Part shown: piece after piece, positions 1-11,458 of the stretch | How positions within the stretch are numbered: the stretch's first letter is position 1 | Layout: each line of letters opens with the position of its first letter | Assembly: GCA_029641185.1 (NCBI GenBank) | Contig: JAPWGK010000014.1 | Location: forward strand, 434,001-498,000 | Length of the DNA stretch: 64,000 nt | Direction: 5' to 3' | From: Pseudofabraea citricarpa | Lineage: Eukaryota; Ascomycota; Leotiomycetes; Helotiales; Dermateaceae | The notes under the pieces: model-generated | What the model saw: the letters and a program-made list of their open reading frames with translations, nothing else | Told to the model about the DNA's origin: nothing | The model's database searches: none | Translations under genes and position numbers: made by a program

Positions 1-1
1 C

Positions 2-1304
2 CTTGCAGAGTTCAAGCCAGGTGATACTATGACAGAAGGGGATGTTTATGAAGAATTGGCTTCTGCTTTGCAAAGTGCCCATCCGAAAATTCAGAGGATG
101 TGTGAGGAAGAGTCAGATGATCATGAGGCAGTAGCCAAACTGCTCGAAATCAATGACAGTATTCATCGAACAGTTGAGCGCTATAAGCTCATGAAGAAGG
201 GTGATGTTGACGCAGCAGCTAAGATTGCGAAAGGAACTCTGGGGACTAGTACTGGTGTTAATGCAGCCAACGAACTGTCCTTGATTGATTTTGGAGGCGA
301 GGGAGAAACAAATGGTGGTAGTTCCGCAAGCAACACCGTGGAGTCTCAACCTGGGGGGCTAGAGGATGATCTGTTAGGTCTCTCAATGGGCGACAGTTCG
401 TTTGGTCAAGGAGGAGGTATTTCATTAGGCTTTGGCACTAACACCAGTAAGTTTATGAATAATATCAAATTTCGCAAACTAATAGCTATAGATATTCCTG
501 GACCATCATTGCTCTCATCTACCTCAGATCAAAGCACCGCTGCTGCATCTGTGCCACCAACCTCATCTCCAGGATTTTCCAAACCTGACTACTCTGCATT
601 CTCAGCCTTTGGCTCTTCTCAACCTCTCTCTAAGCCGACAACACCGCAACCTTCTCTGTTCCAACAACAGCAACAAGCTGTAACGGCACCAAAACCTCAA
701 GTTGTTCATGCACCAGCATCTGATCCTTTCGCCGCTCTCACTTCCCCAATACGACAATCAACTCCTCAGCAATCATCTTCCATGTTCGACTTCGCTAATC
801 ACCAGGCACCAACGCCAGTTCCGGCTGCGCCGGCAGCAGCTTCCAATGACGATGATGAATGGGCATTCTCTTCCGCACTTCCAGAAGGGTTGCCCACATC
901 AAACCAATTGATCGTGAACGATTCCCATGTCCATATAGCTCTCCATGCAACTCGTGAGCCACAGACTCCAGCTATCATCACAATGACAGTGAAATTCACA
1001 AGCAAGACCCCTCAACCTATTTCTGATCTGACATTCCAAGTTGCTGTCACTAAGGTAAGCAGCTGCTTCGACAATTCTTTCAGCATTGCTAACTTTTAAG
1101 GCGTACTCACTAAAGTTACAACCACAAAGTGGACGGAGACTACAGCCAATGGAAACAACGCCTGGTATTACGCAGGTCATATTTCTGAACGGGGTAGAGA
1201 GCGGAAAAGGAGAGTCTGTTAAAATGCGCTGGAAATGTAGCTACAAGGTCGGATCAGAAACGACTAACGAGCAAGGAGAAATACCAGCATTGGGAATTAG
1301 CTGA
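2..1304 (+). CDS. GGA-type clathrin adaptor, 3' part (GAT and GAE domains)
   Basis: The window opens inside this gene: the frame is already open at base 2, so the VHS domain lies upstream. The first ~80 residues fit the end of a GAT domain (helices reading LLEINDSIHRTVERYKLMKKGD), which in GGA proteins binds Arf-GTP and ubiquitin. A long Ser/Pro/Gln hinge follows, with a LIDF clathrin-box-like motif. The last ~120 residues match a gamma-adaptin ear (GAE): SDLTFQVAVTK, then AYSLKLQPQSG after an intron at 1055-1100 (GTAAGC...TTTTAAG, branch GCTAAC), then ITQVIFLNG. The stop is TGA at 1302. A second probable intron lies at 447-485 or 447-491 (GTAAGT...TAG); both versions are multiples of three, so the reading frame stays open through it. 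GGA proteins sort cargo from the trans-Golgi to endosomes. The family call rests on the GAT helix pattern and the ear sequence. Confidence 0.85.
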
Positions 1305-2473
1305 TAACGATTGAGTGTTATAGAATTCTACAAGTTCGGAGGTTCTTTGAGAGAGATTTTTTATATGGATCAGTGAAACGCGGAGTCGAAATTAGTGATG
1401 ATCAACTCTTCTCATACTTACGGCGTCAGCAGGCAGTTGAGGCTGATCGTAGTCACTTTAGCATCTAGTCAGAGATTCAAGAAGCCTTCTTCAATCTCCC
1501 GATACCCGGCCGCATATTCTTATTAATACCCGCTTCGATAAAGTTCATGCCCTTGTAAGAGATGACGACGAACGGCCGCGACTACGGAGAAGAGCTTGGT
1601 AAGCGAGGAGAGTAAGCGAGCTTATAACTCGGAAGTGGTGTTAGTAAAAACAATCTTACGTAACTATCAATATACTTGGATTTGGTAATTCCAAGTGATA
1701 TTTAATTATGTGAGGGAATATTACGATTTTCAGGTGACGGAATCTATCATACTTTTTACATCGCTTACTTCTAAAAGTGTAGATCAGAAGGATTATATCA
1801 TCCAAGCTATTTGTTCTAAACTTCAGATGCCAGATCTACTTTGTTAGTACCTTACTGCCGAGTAGAGTAATGTAACATCAGGCTCTGGTATAGGTATAAT
1901 CGTAGTTGTCTGGAATTTTTAGGAATCACGTTACTCTCACCCATCCTAGGCGGGAGATAGTTTCGAGATAGCCTAACAAATGTAGCAAAAAGAAGGGATA
2001 TTCATTTTACCAGCTCCAAGCTTTATTCTCGCAAATGTCACGTATTCGCAACTCTGACCGAGAGAGACCAAGCCGTGAGCTAAGCGAGCGCGATAGCGGG
2101 TGGACAATTTCCCGATTGGGAATCTGTCCGTCGAATTGGTTATGAATCTCTAATGAGCTATAGTCTCACGACACTTGCTGATTGATTCTACGGCCGGGCT
2201 CGGTGGAAGACGGAATAGAGTTCGTGGTGGATAGCCAAGGAGTGTTTTGTGTTGTGATGATGGTGTACTTCATCATTATATGGTCTACGAGGTATTTAGG
2301 TTCTTGAGTATATAAGGGAAAGAGCATTGCCCTGAATTGTAGCTCTATCTCATTATCAACATTACAATCTTCCCGCTTTCCAGGCTTCTCATATCTCAAA
2401 CTTCCTGCACTTCGTACCACTTACAGACCTACCCTTTCCACACAAGCACATCCACGCTTCAATCCAGGTCACC
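1305..2473. promoter_or_regulatory. Intergenic region with SDR promoter
   Basis: No gene was found here. The left half is AT-rich with several GCGAGCTTA/AAGCGAGC-like words. Upstream of the dehydrogenase there is a TATA-like TATATAAG at 2309-2316, 158 bases before its ATG. A pyrimidine-rich leader follows, with the start context GTCACCATG at 2468-2476. Transcription start and 5' UTR are inferred, not shown. Confidence 0.5.
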
Positions 2474-3403
2474 ATGTCTTCAACCACAGCATCAACTGAT
2501 TCCGGCGTCACGTTCAGCAACTCCACCGGCATCACGCTGCACCACGCCAGCTACCCATTCATCGCAGCGTCCAAGTACGCCAACGCGCACAAAGGCAAAG
2601 TGGTGCTAGTGACAGGAGCCGGGCGAGGGATTGGCAAAGCGACAGCGCTAGCATTCGCAGCCGCAGGCGCCGACGTAGCAGTGCTCGCGCGGACGACGAC
2701 GGAGATCGCGGCGGTAGTCGAAGAGATCAAGAGGCGCTACTCGGTGCGGGCCGTGGCCATCACAGGATCGGTGCTCGACGACGCCGTCAAGATCGTAAGC
2801 GAGGTCGAGCAGTCGCTCGGCGCCATCGACATCCTCGTCAACAATGCCGGCACGAACCGCGTGTCGCCCTTCGCCGACGAGAAGGACCTCAAGACCTGGT
2901 GGAAGGTCTTCGAGGTCAACCTCAAAGGCCCCTTGGCTATGATCCATGCCGTCCTCCCTTCCTTCCTCGCGCGCGGCTGCGGCATCACCGTCACGGTCGG
3001 CTCCACAGCTACCGATATGGAACTCCCTAATATGTCGGCTTACACGGGCTCCAAGTCGGGCTTACAGCGTGTTATTGAAACCATCGATGCTGAGCTACGT
3101 CCTAAGGGTCTCTTGAACTTCTATGTGCACCCTGGAAGTGTCTTGACCAAGTTGGCCGATGCCCATAATGACGAGACCATCAATGGCCCCGAGATGAGCA
3201 AGATCATGACGAGCATCCAAGGAATCCTGATCGATACCCCCGAGCTCCCGGCTGATTCTATGGTCATGCTTACGGCGGATCCGGATGCGAAGTTCCTCTC
3301 GGGCAGATACGTTGATCTGAATGAGGATTTGGGAGAGTTGCTTGCTAAGCGAGAGGAGATCGAAAGCCGGAATATGTATCATCTGAGAGTGGGAAGGCTT
3401 TGA
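2474..3403 (+). CDS. Classical short-chain dehydrogenase/reductase (SDR)
   Basis: This is an intronless 309-residue NAD(P)-dependent oxidoreductase. The Rossmann cofactor motif TGAGRGIG is at residues 47-54 and NNAG at 123-126. The catalytic set is Asn149, Ser177, Tyr190 and Lys194 (YTGSK). An extra ~40-residue N-terminal segment precedes the Rossmann fold without a clear signal peptide. The C-terminal part includes the usual PG motif (VHPGSVLT). Cofactor preference is uncertain: the residues after the second strand (LART) suggest NADP(H), but this is weak. Fungal relatives act on many alcohols and ketones, so the substrate cannot be named. The start has a good context (CACCATG) and a TATA box 158 bases upstream. 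The first half of the gene is noticeably more GC-rich than its flanks. Confidence 0.9.
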   Translation: MSSTTASTDSGVTFSNSTGITLHHASYPFIAASKYANAHKGKVVLVTGAGRGIGKATALAFAAAGADVAVLARTTTEIAAVVEEIKRRYSVRAVAITGSVLDDAVKIVSEVEQSLGAIDILVNNAGTNRVSPFADEKDLKTWWKVFEVNLKGPLAMIHAVLPSFLARGCGITVTVGSTATDMELPNMSAYTGSKSGLQRVIETIDAELRPKGLLNFYVHPGSVLTKLADAHNDETINGPEMSKIMTSIQGILIDTPELPADSMVMLTADPDAKFLSGRYVDLNEDLGELLAKREEIESRNMYHLRVGRL

Positions 3404-4377
3404 GGGCATGAGTTTGGGATGGAATAACATGGCTCGGTGTGATCGTTTCTCACTAGATCAAACTCTTTAGACTTTCCTTCCAGAATCCAATAGACTGGCA
3501 GATCCATCTGTTTTCTCGCCTATTATAAAACTTAGGAAATTCAATTCTAGACCGGCAGCAAGGCAGTCAAAAGTCCCTTTCTAAATTACCTGAACCACCG
3601 ACCCGCAAATATTTACAATCAATGTGCAGAAAACCTAACGTCTTCGTCTTCAAAGATCTTCCTGTTTTCTTCATTTACACGAGATGCTTACCACAAATTT
3701 CTTGCTAAAAATACGAAGCTACTAAGAGCAAAGAGCACAAAGAAAAAAGAAAAGGAGGGAAAGAAATAGGAAAATAAGAAAAGAAAGGTCAGGATTCAGA
3801 CTCTGAATAGGTGTATAATTCAATAAACTCCCTCCCCAATCTCAGATTTCCCTCTAGATCAACCATCCGAGAACACCTCACTGGGGGGACAAGGAAAGGA
3901 AAGGAGAGGAGAGGAAGGAAATTAAGCGACACCCGACGCCTTAGCCCTCACACCAAAAGAAAAAAAAAAAAGAAAAGAAAAGAAAAGGAAAGCCACCAGA
4001 TCATCCCACCAAACCTCACGACCATCATAACCAATCATAGCCATAGCCACCATCACAGCAAGACCACAAGTCAGGTTTTTTTTGTTCTTCACATTCAACA
4101 GTACAGTGCAGTGCCCAAGAGAATCACGAGTGTGATATTATATCAAGTTATCAAGAAGCAGACCACCCTCTCTACCTTACTCCTAAACCATGCATGCATC
4201 CATTCATTTCCCATCCCCCCATTCCCCCATTCCCCAATCCATACGAATCCCATCCCTCGCATAATCTTTTATAATCAAAGATCCCGATACTATAAAAAGA
4301 GAAAAAAACTCCATACACTCCTTCCGTGTCTGTATAATGTAATATAATGCTGTAGATAGATGAATGCAGACACCAGA

Positions 4378-4398
4378 CCCATACCCATACCCATACCC
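4378..4398. repeat. Hexanucleotide microsatellite (CCCATA)n
   Basis: About three and a half copies of CCCATA in tandem, in the non-coding stretch between the SDR and the NLR-like gene. Confidence 0.85.
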
Positions 4399-4453
4399 CT
4401 ACCAATGCTCATGCAGAAGATGCCTGTTATTTAAATCCTCCGGTTTCGAGCCT

Positions 4454-4502
4454 CCGTTCCCGTTCCCGTACCCGTCCGTGTTCCTGTTCCTGTTCCTGTT
4501 CC
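4454..4502. repeat. Hexanucleotide minisatellite, CCGTTC/TGTTCC units
   Basis: Imperfect six-base units: first CGTTCC/CGTACC types, then four TGTTCC copies. It lies in the probable 3' UTR of the minus-strand NLR-like gene. Confidence 0.8.
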
Positions 4503-4879
4503 ATGACCTGCCCATCCCATCCCATTCCTCTCCGAGTAATGCGAGACCGAACCGAATTCCATGCTCCGCCCGTTTGTCCGTCCGTCCTGGTGACCGATGA
4601 TTGAAAGAGAAAACGCAAGCGGTATATACTAAGTTGCATACATAGAAATGCATGCATGCGTGCACGTACGTACATACAAAAAAGAAAGAAGAAGAAAAGG
4701 GGGGTATATCTACAAATGAAAATCCATAATGCACAATGAACAATGAATGCACAACAAGCATGTGCAAAAACAATCAAACAAGCCCGAAACCCAACCAAAA
4801 GGAACCAAGAAAGAAGAGGAGAGAGAAGAGAAACAAGAGAGGAAAGATGCAAGTCGCAAGGGAAATCAAATCAAATCAA

Positions 4880-7800
4880 TCAATGTTGGATCCCCAACCC
4901 CGTAAGCCCACCGACGCTCGTCTCCGTGTTCTCCCTCACGGCCCACGCACCTCTGACGCGCTCCCGCGCCGCGATGGTATCGACGAGCTCGGGATAGTCG
5001 CCAAACTCGATCATCGTGTGGCCGATCCTCAAGCCACCCGATCCCGAACGGGACATCTCCTCACCTGCACTACCGGCATCCGAGCCCATGCTAGCAACGG
5101 GGTACGGGAGCTGCTGCTGCTGTTGCTGCTGTTTTAGCGACGAGGGCGAAGAAGCACGCGAGATGCGCGGAGAGAACGACGGCGCGTTGGGGTTGAAGGG
5201 CCGCTGTGTCTGGGTCAGTGGAACAAACGGAGGTTCGTTCGGTGACCATTCTTCCAGCGAGGTGATTAATGCTGCGCGGGCGTACCGCAGCCGAGGACTC
5301 TTCCGCAATGGGCCGGAGGGCGTATTGTATATGTAGTTATCGCCATCCCGTTGTTGGCTTTCAAAGACTTGGTAGTTGGTGGGTGGAGGTCGCGGCGAGA
5401 AGGAGGGAAGTTGGGGGAGAGGTTCGGTGGCTGCGAGGGATGGTCGACGACGACTTGAATGCGCCGACGTCGATTGGCCAGATGGATCGCGTGACATGGG
5501 TTGAGATGTGTACCCACCGCGATTCGAGGGTGCTGCGTATTGAAAGTAGCGAGGACGGGAGGACGAGAGCGGGAGGAGATCAGAGTGTTCTCTAGGGCGG
5601 CCAGTATGATAATCCAAGGTAGGGAAACTGAGCGCTTCACTTCCATAGCTCTGTGATTGCCATTGCTGGTAATCGTGTGGGAGATCACGCTTTCGAGGCG
5701 AAAGAGAGATACTCTCATATGGGATAGGTCCTGTCTTGCGAGGATAGATGTTCAAGTGATATGGATCCTGGCTGAGGCTTAGGTTCTCGTGGCTGTATGA
5801 CTGCTGTCCGAGGTGATACAAATCCGTCTCGGAAGAAGGATACGGCTGTTGATGAGAAACATAAGGCGATGGAGATCTAGGGTAAGGCGGCATTGGAGTA
5901 GGAGGCTGGCGAGGCGATGAGGGATGTGTTGAAGCTGGAGGAGGTACTGGGAGAGGTATCCTCTGCAGTGCATCTATCGCAAAACTTGGTAGTGGAGGCA
6001 CCGAGGTATCAATCAGGCTATCGCTGCTTGGCCTAGGGAAATCCCTATAGCTGGGAATGTTATCCGTCGTTGGTCTTGCAACAGCTGCTGCATACGACCC
6101 TGACCCACGAATCAACTTCCTTCCATCCTGTGATCTCCGATTTGACGTCGACCTACGATCCTGGATTTGTCCACCACCTCGAGCTGGTGGCGGGCTGATC
6201 TGAGAAAGATGGGATAGGGATACCTCAGCCTGCGATTGGCCAGACATTCTGCCTCTGGATTGCGGTCGTGGGCTATTTCGATGCAAATATCCTTCAGCCG
6301 TCTCTCGGGTTACCCTTGGATCGACAGCTGATGCACCCACAGGACGAAAAGACCCTACAGTATCGTGATACCTATGAGTTTTCATCGACTTGATCGTTCG
6401 ATGATCAGTTTTGATGGGGCGGATCTTTGATCGTCGATTCTCGACCACCTGCCACGGTTCACCTGGGCTGCTTAAAGCTTCATCCTGTTTTATAGTTCTT
6501 TGAGATGCTTGTGCTGTCATACTTGTAGACTCGCCCATATCGCTGGCATACCCAGTATCTGGTATTTCGATGGGAGGGAATTGTGTGCGAGGGAGATTAA
6601 CAGTTCGCAGACCATGATCAGTATCATGGATGACACTCTTGACACTTACTGGGGACTGCTGTTGTCCCTGACCAATGTCTATGCCCCATGCAGTAACACC
6701 AGCATTATACTCATCGAAAACTGCAGGCGTAACTGGAGCAGTGTCGGATGAACTATATGTTCGATCAAATATGGATGTTTGAAATGCATCAGGCTTGCCA
6801 TCAAGGATGACCTGAGAAGATTCCGCCGTCCTCTTTTCTATCTCGGCCTGGATCAGATCAAGTCTACTTGTCAGCAGTGATCGTGTTGCTTCCAAGACGG
6901 GATACCGTTTGATATATCTAGTGATATGTTCTCGAAGCCTGTTGCCATGAATCTCGTAGAGACGGTAATCTTCCACAAGGCCGGTATTTGACTTTTGTTT
7001 GATACATTCGTTCGCAGTATCGTAAGAGCAGCAGAATACCTTCACAGCGCGGTCGAGCCATAGCGGCAAAGTATGCTCAGCATGGAGAGTATCGATAAAG
7101 AAACTCTCTACGACACTGTGAAGCCTTACGACGTCCACATGATCGGAGAGCATATCTCGACTATTTTTACTGCCTCTTGAGCTTTGAGACGAATGGATTG
7201 ATGGTTCTCGCTCGTTTCTGTCAACCAAAGCAAAAGAATTCAAGATTTTGAATGTGTTGTTAAGAGTTCTACCAGACACTGGCTCTGATGCCTTCACTGG
7301 TACGTCAAGCACTTTAAGTCCTATCAAGAAATCAGTTGCTGTTACATTACACAAAGACGGCGGTACATACCAAGAGAAAGCATCTCTACCGGAATATGCT
7401 GGCTGAAGAAACACATTATTCGAAGCAGATTCAGTGCTTCCGTAGCACCAAGTGTTCTTAGTTGTTCAACGACGGCTATGTAGGCTCCTATTCCACGAAG
7501 TTTTGGTTCCGAAAGGTAGGACCTTGCGAACTTTGCAAGCGGTTCACCAGTACCCTTTAATCGTTGGCCAACTGCATGTATTACGACTGGTAGGAATCCC
7601 ATTGCTTGTACCAACTCCATTGAATGGAGGAGTTCGTCTTTTGTCGGTTTGTTTTTATCTAGTTCTAACAGCAAAAGTCTCTGTGCTTCTCTGGCTGATA
7701 AAAGTGGCAGTCGGATGATATGAGGATTCATGAATTGATGATCGTCCCTGATGAATTTGACTGTGGATGTGTAGATGAGACTTGTGTTGGGGTTGTCAGG

Positions 7801-9808
7801 TATGAAATTTCGTAGAGCCCTAGCTTCGTCGAAATGAATTCCATCGAGAACCAAAAGCCAGTTTTCTCTATGGTTTAGCCAATCTCTAACGACATGAGTA
7901 ACTTGCTGTGAGTCTGGATTCGAAAGATCTTCATTCGATGCTTTTATAGCAGCCTTGCGTGCGATATCCCAATAACCAGCGGCGATCTCGGGCATAGCCT
8001 TGGCCCTTATCCAGAATATGCCACCTGGAAAATCGTCTTTGTGGTTGTAGACGTACTCACGGGCAAGGTGCGTTTTCCCACCACCAGGCATACTCTGGAT
8101 CAATATTGCGGAAGTACCGTTGGCACGTCGCCTTTTATCGAATAAGAGTTTATGAATCTCGGCAAGTTCAGCCTCACGGCCAACGAAGAGGGAATTTGGG
8201 CGGAAACCGAAAGGTTTGATGAAATATGGTTCATTATCATTTATGCTTTGAGACTCGGGCTCAATGCTGGCTACTGAATGGTAACTGATGCCCGACTTGG
8301 CTAAATCTACAAGAAAGACGAAAAATCAGCCTCGTCTACCGAAAGACAAACACAAAAGACTGTCAATAAGGAAAATCCGCCTAAAGAAGCCAACACAACA
8401 TGACAGAAACAACTGAAAGCACGCTTGAGCTTGGACCATAACCACTTGAACATGTTTCACAGCAGGAGACAATCAAAAGATCTTCCACCACAACATCTGT
8501 TCGCATGAATAAGGGGACCCTTATGAATGGCATATCAAAACTCTCATCGTCTCTCTGCCATTTCTGTGTCCATCTCCTCAACCTCAGCAGCCTCAAACTC
8601 AAAATTGGGTCTGGGCCGAGGGGCTGAAATTAAGCTGGGCGGACGGTTCTCATGCGATACTGGACCCCCTCCACTTCTTGACATACCGGGTGTGTGAGGA
8701 TTTGATCCTTGCGGTGTGTGGAACTGTACGCTGTCGTATATTCCTAGCATCTCTCTCGCTTGCGCCTCGATAATTTGTTGCCTTGTCCTCCGCTCCATTT
8801 CGATTCGAGCATCGATAACTCTAGGGCTCTCCTGTACCCATCCTTTGATTGTGGTAGCAACGTTCAAATAACCCGGCGAATTCTTCGATTCGAATTTGCA
8901 CATTCCCGAATGAGTAGCTTCAATTCCAAAATACTGAACATCTGGAAGTAGAGGGCTAGCAGACTCTTGATCGACGACGAAAGAATGGGTACCTTTCATA
9001 TCCGTCTTGTGTGCTTCATGAGCCATACAGATCTTGAACCGTTGGTATATATCGAGGAAATGAAGATTGATGTTTTGTAGTGTCTCGTTATTGGTTTTGA
9101 GGGTTTTGACTAGGTGTGGTTCGCTATCCATGACTTTCTTAGGTACCAGCGTATCGATCATTCCTTGGAGTATCACACCCCATTTTGCTGGATCGGCTCC
9201 CGTATGTGGTGTTCCCAGAAAGATGATACCGTAAGTCGAGACGAAAATATTACGATTGTCGTCGGCATTCTTACTCGTCAAGTCGTTTGAGAGCTCCAGC
9301 GCCTAGTATGTATTAGTCTCCGCAACTTGGTCAACGAACTGGAGTATGGTCGCTTGGTAGACTCACCCTCTTGACTAAGATTCCTCCAAGACTATGCGCT
9401 ACCCATATGATAGGGTGGTCTGAGACCTCCTCGCTCTTCCTCTCGAGTGCTACGTTGCTCACGAGCGTTTGTGCATGCTGATGTATCATATCCGAACTAG
9501 CACTCCTGCTCGACCCGAAAGTATAGACGTCGGCATTGTAGCCATAAACCAATATCCTCGCCTTTGCAGACTTCAGGGACACGGGCAGCAGTTGTGTCGG
9601 CCAGAAGACGCTATTCTTCGCTGTCCAAGTCTTTCTCGGGTCGCCGTTCAGACCGTGTACGAGTATAATGTCGACTTTAGCATCGGGATGCGCATAGACC
9701 TCAGTCACCTCGTAGCGTTTGATTTCGTCGAGGTTGATTGGGGTGCCCTATTCACAAAAAGGTCAGCCTCGAGGGGAAACTGCGGCGCGAGGGAATACCA
9801 CCTACCAT
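4880..9808 (-). CDS. NLR-like protein: alpha/beta-hydrolase (LipA/SesB-like) + NB-ARC + disordered tail
   Basis: A 1458-residue model in five exons: 9808-9806 (ATG alone), 9747-9367, 9302-8687, 8306-7371 and 7320-4880. All junctions are phase-consistent. Residues ~20-330 are a lipase-like alpha/beta-hydrolase: ILVHGLNG (28-36) and the nucleophile elbow AHSLGG with Ser120. Residues ~370-720 are an NB-ARC nucleotide switch: NSLFVGRE, the P-loop SMPGGGKTH with Lys411, Walker B LLVLD488, a GxP-like MGFLPVVIHAVG, and an MHD-like RLHSVV near 712. The last ~740 residues are Pro/Ser/Gln-rich and disordered with a short poly-Gln. No TPR, ankyrin or WD repeats are visible there. Fungal NLRs of this architecture are thought to act in non-self recognition and cell death, the hydrolase being the effector. 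The third intron (8307-8686, GTATGT donor) is long; exon 3 could instead read on to a stop at 8544, so that junction is the weakest. The 3-base first exon is also an inference. Confidence 0.8.
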
Positions 9809-10138
9809 GCTTGTTGTATCTCAGATCTGCGCACCTATGCTTGTCGCAAGTAAGATTTACAGGGAGCGGAGCGGCGCGCTTTATATAGGAAAGCGGTGCG
9901 GTCAATTTGATATCATGCTTTGCGGCCTAAAGCAGAAGGGCTGTCTGTCTCGGTGACGCGAAGTGCCTGACCGAAAGAGAGCAGAGGGATAGTTGTACAT
10001 GGCCTGGTGTGGTTTTGCTTCGCATGTCACACGGGTGACGAAGGATGCTAGGCCCCCTTTAGCTGTTAGTCATGGAGGGCTGTGAGCGAGGAGAGGAGAG
10101 ATGAGCTCGGAGTCAGCTGGCCTGGTCTGCGGCGCACT

Positions 10139-10187
10139 GGGGGGGGTGGGTGTAGGGGGGCTGTAGGGGCTGTAGGGGCTGTCGGGG
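10139..10187 (+). other. G-quadruplex-type G-run cluster
   Basis: Seven runs of three or more G within about 50 bases (one of eight G, others of three to six), separated by 1-5 bases with a repeated CTGTA spacer. It sits about 330-380 bases upstream of the start codon of the NLR-like gene, on the strand opposite to its coding strand. Quadruplex formation is inferred from the pattern. Confidence 0.7.
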
Positions 10188-10447
10188 CGTCCTTTAACGT
10201 CAAGAGTCTCATTTTTAGAGTGTGAAGTTGGGGTTACAGGGATGTACGGGTATGGCGCCGCGTGCCTATTGTAGTACTGTGCTCAGTGGTGGTGGTGTGC
10301 TGAAGCCTGAGGGGTCGGTGGGTGGTGGTTGGTGGGTGTGATACCGGTACAGTACTGTAGGTACCCCTCTAGGTACTGGACGGTAGAGGTGATGTAAGGC
10401 CTTTCGGGGGGTCTCCAGGGGTGGCACCGGGGTGGCACACACTGGGG

Positions 10448-10470
10448 AGATGCTGAGATGCTGAGATGCT
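10448..10470. repeat. Short tandem GATGCTGA repeat
   Basis: Nearly three copies of GATGCTGA in tandem in the upstream region of the NLR-like gene. Confidence 0.75.
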
Positions 10471-11458
10471 GCGCAGGCCCCAGGGAGCCACGGGAGCGCG
10501 ATTAAGCTTCTTCGAGTAGGGATGAGCTCCCGACTCGCTGAGAAATCGTGTCAGCGGCAGCTACTCTACTGAGTTAATCTAATGAGCGAAACTCAACTGC
10601 TCGTAAGGCTGCGCTGCTCAGTGCTCAGTAGCCCATTCTTGTTCCTCTTGGCTCGGGCGATCAAAGTTACCGTCGAACTCCTCTGCAGTACGCATCGTAT
10701 CCTCATTCACAATAGTTGGCAGCTGAAATCATGGCGTCGCTTATGCAAAACTCAAGTCGTTGGTCAACAGCTCTCTACCTGGCAGGCGAGGTGGAAATAC
10801 TTCCGGTGCTTGGTACTTCACGACTGAATCAGCCCGGCCAAAGTGGCCACGGTTGGGGAAGCGCCCTTTGGATTCGGGAGGTGTGATGATGCATTGTCTT
10901 AGAGTTGCCCTATAGGCATCCATTATATTCTTCGTGCCCCTACACCTCACACCGGTATGAGGCTCTGGTTTACCCCTTTGGCCACCTATGGCATCACAGC
11001 CCTCGCTTCGTACCATTCTGGACACGACCTGAACGCCTTCTGTCGCTGCGCCATTATTTGTCCTATTCTCCTACCTCGCACAGCATGCGGCTCTACCTGC
11101 TGCATTCCATAAAACATACACCGCTCTTCTGTTGACATTCTGTGCATGATCTCTGCTGGTAGAGCGCTAACCAAGCAACGTTTTCTTGTGATGCGTCAGT
11201 CGTGTTGGGACAATCGCCCTAGAACAGGATATTGTCTCGGTAGATATACGCTTGCACTCAAAGTGGCAAATGACTCATGAGACACAAGGTATGAAGCTTG
11301 TATCTGTGCGCGGTAATTCTCCCTCATGATTTGTAGAAGATCTATCGCGACTCTGTCGGGGTGTTGACTCCGCATGCCCATATATCTTCATTTAGAAAAT
11401 AACCGTTGCCAAATAATGTGGGGATTCCCAAATCCATAATGACCAACCATGCGTGTGA

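Larger units (their letters stand above)
3404..4879. other. Convergent intergenic region, low-complexity
   Basis: This lies between two convergent genes and probably holds both 3' UTRs. It contains A/G-rich tracts near 3740-3790 and 3895-3990, and microsatellites described separately. Open frames of up to 178 codons here are low-complexity (Lys/Arg or Pro/Ser runs) and show no family resemblance, so I do not call genes. Confidence 0.6.
9809..11458. promoter_or_regulatory. Long GC-rich upstream region of the NLR-like gene
   Basis: 1.65 kb without a supportable gene. It carries a strong G-run cluster (10139-10187), GGTGGTG-rich sequence (10285-10335), GTACCGGTACAGTACTGTAGGTAC-type self-complementary words near 10344-10370, and a short tandem GATGCTGA repeat. 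Small open frames (up to 94 codons near 10741-11025, minus) resemble nothing I know. The 11.0-11.4 kb part is probably the 3' UTR of the FHA gene. Confidence 0.5.

Noticed and set aside
3811..4347. 178-codon open frame on the plus strand
   Set aside because: Low-complexity Lys/Arg and His/Ser composition from A-rich and C-rich tracts, no start context or family resemblance; it lies in convergent 3' sequence.
11139..11210. tRNA-like stretch (CTGGTAGAGCGCTAACC resembles a tRNA D-arm)
   Set aside because: No matching acceptor stem, no T-loop sequence and no paired anticodon stem could be found around it on either strand.
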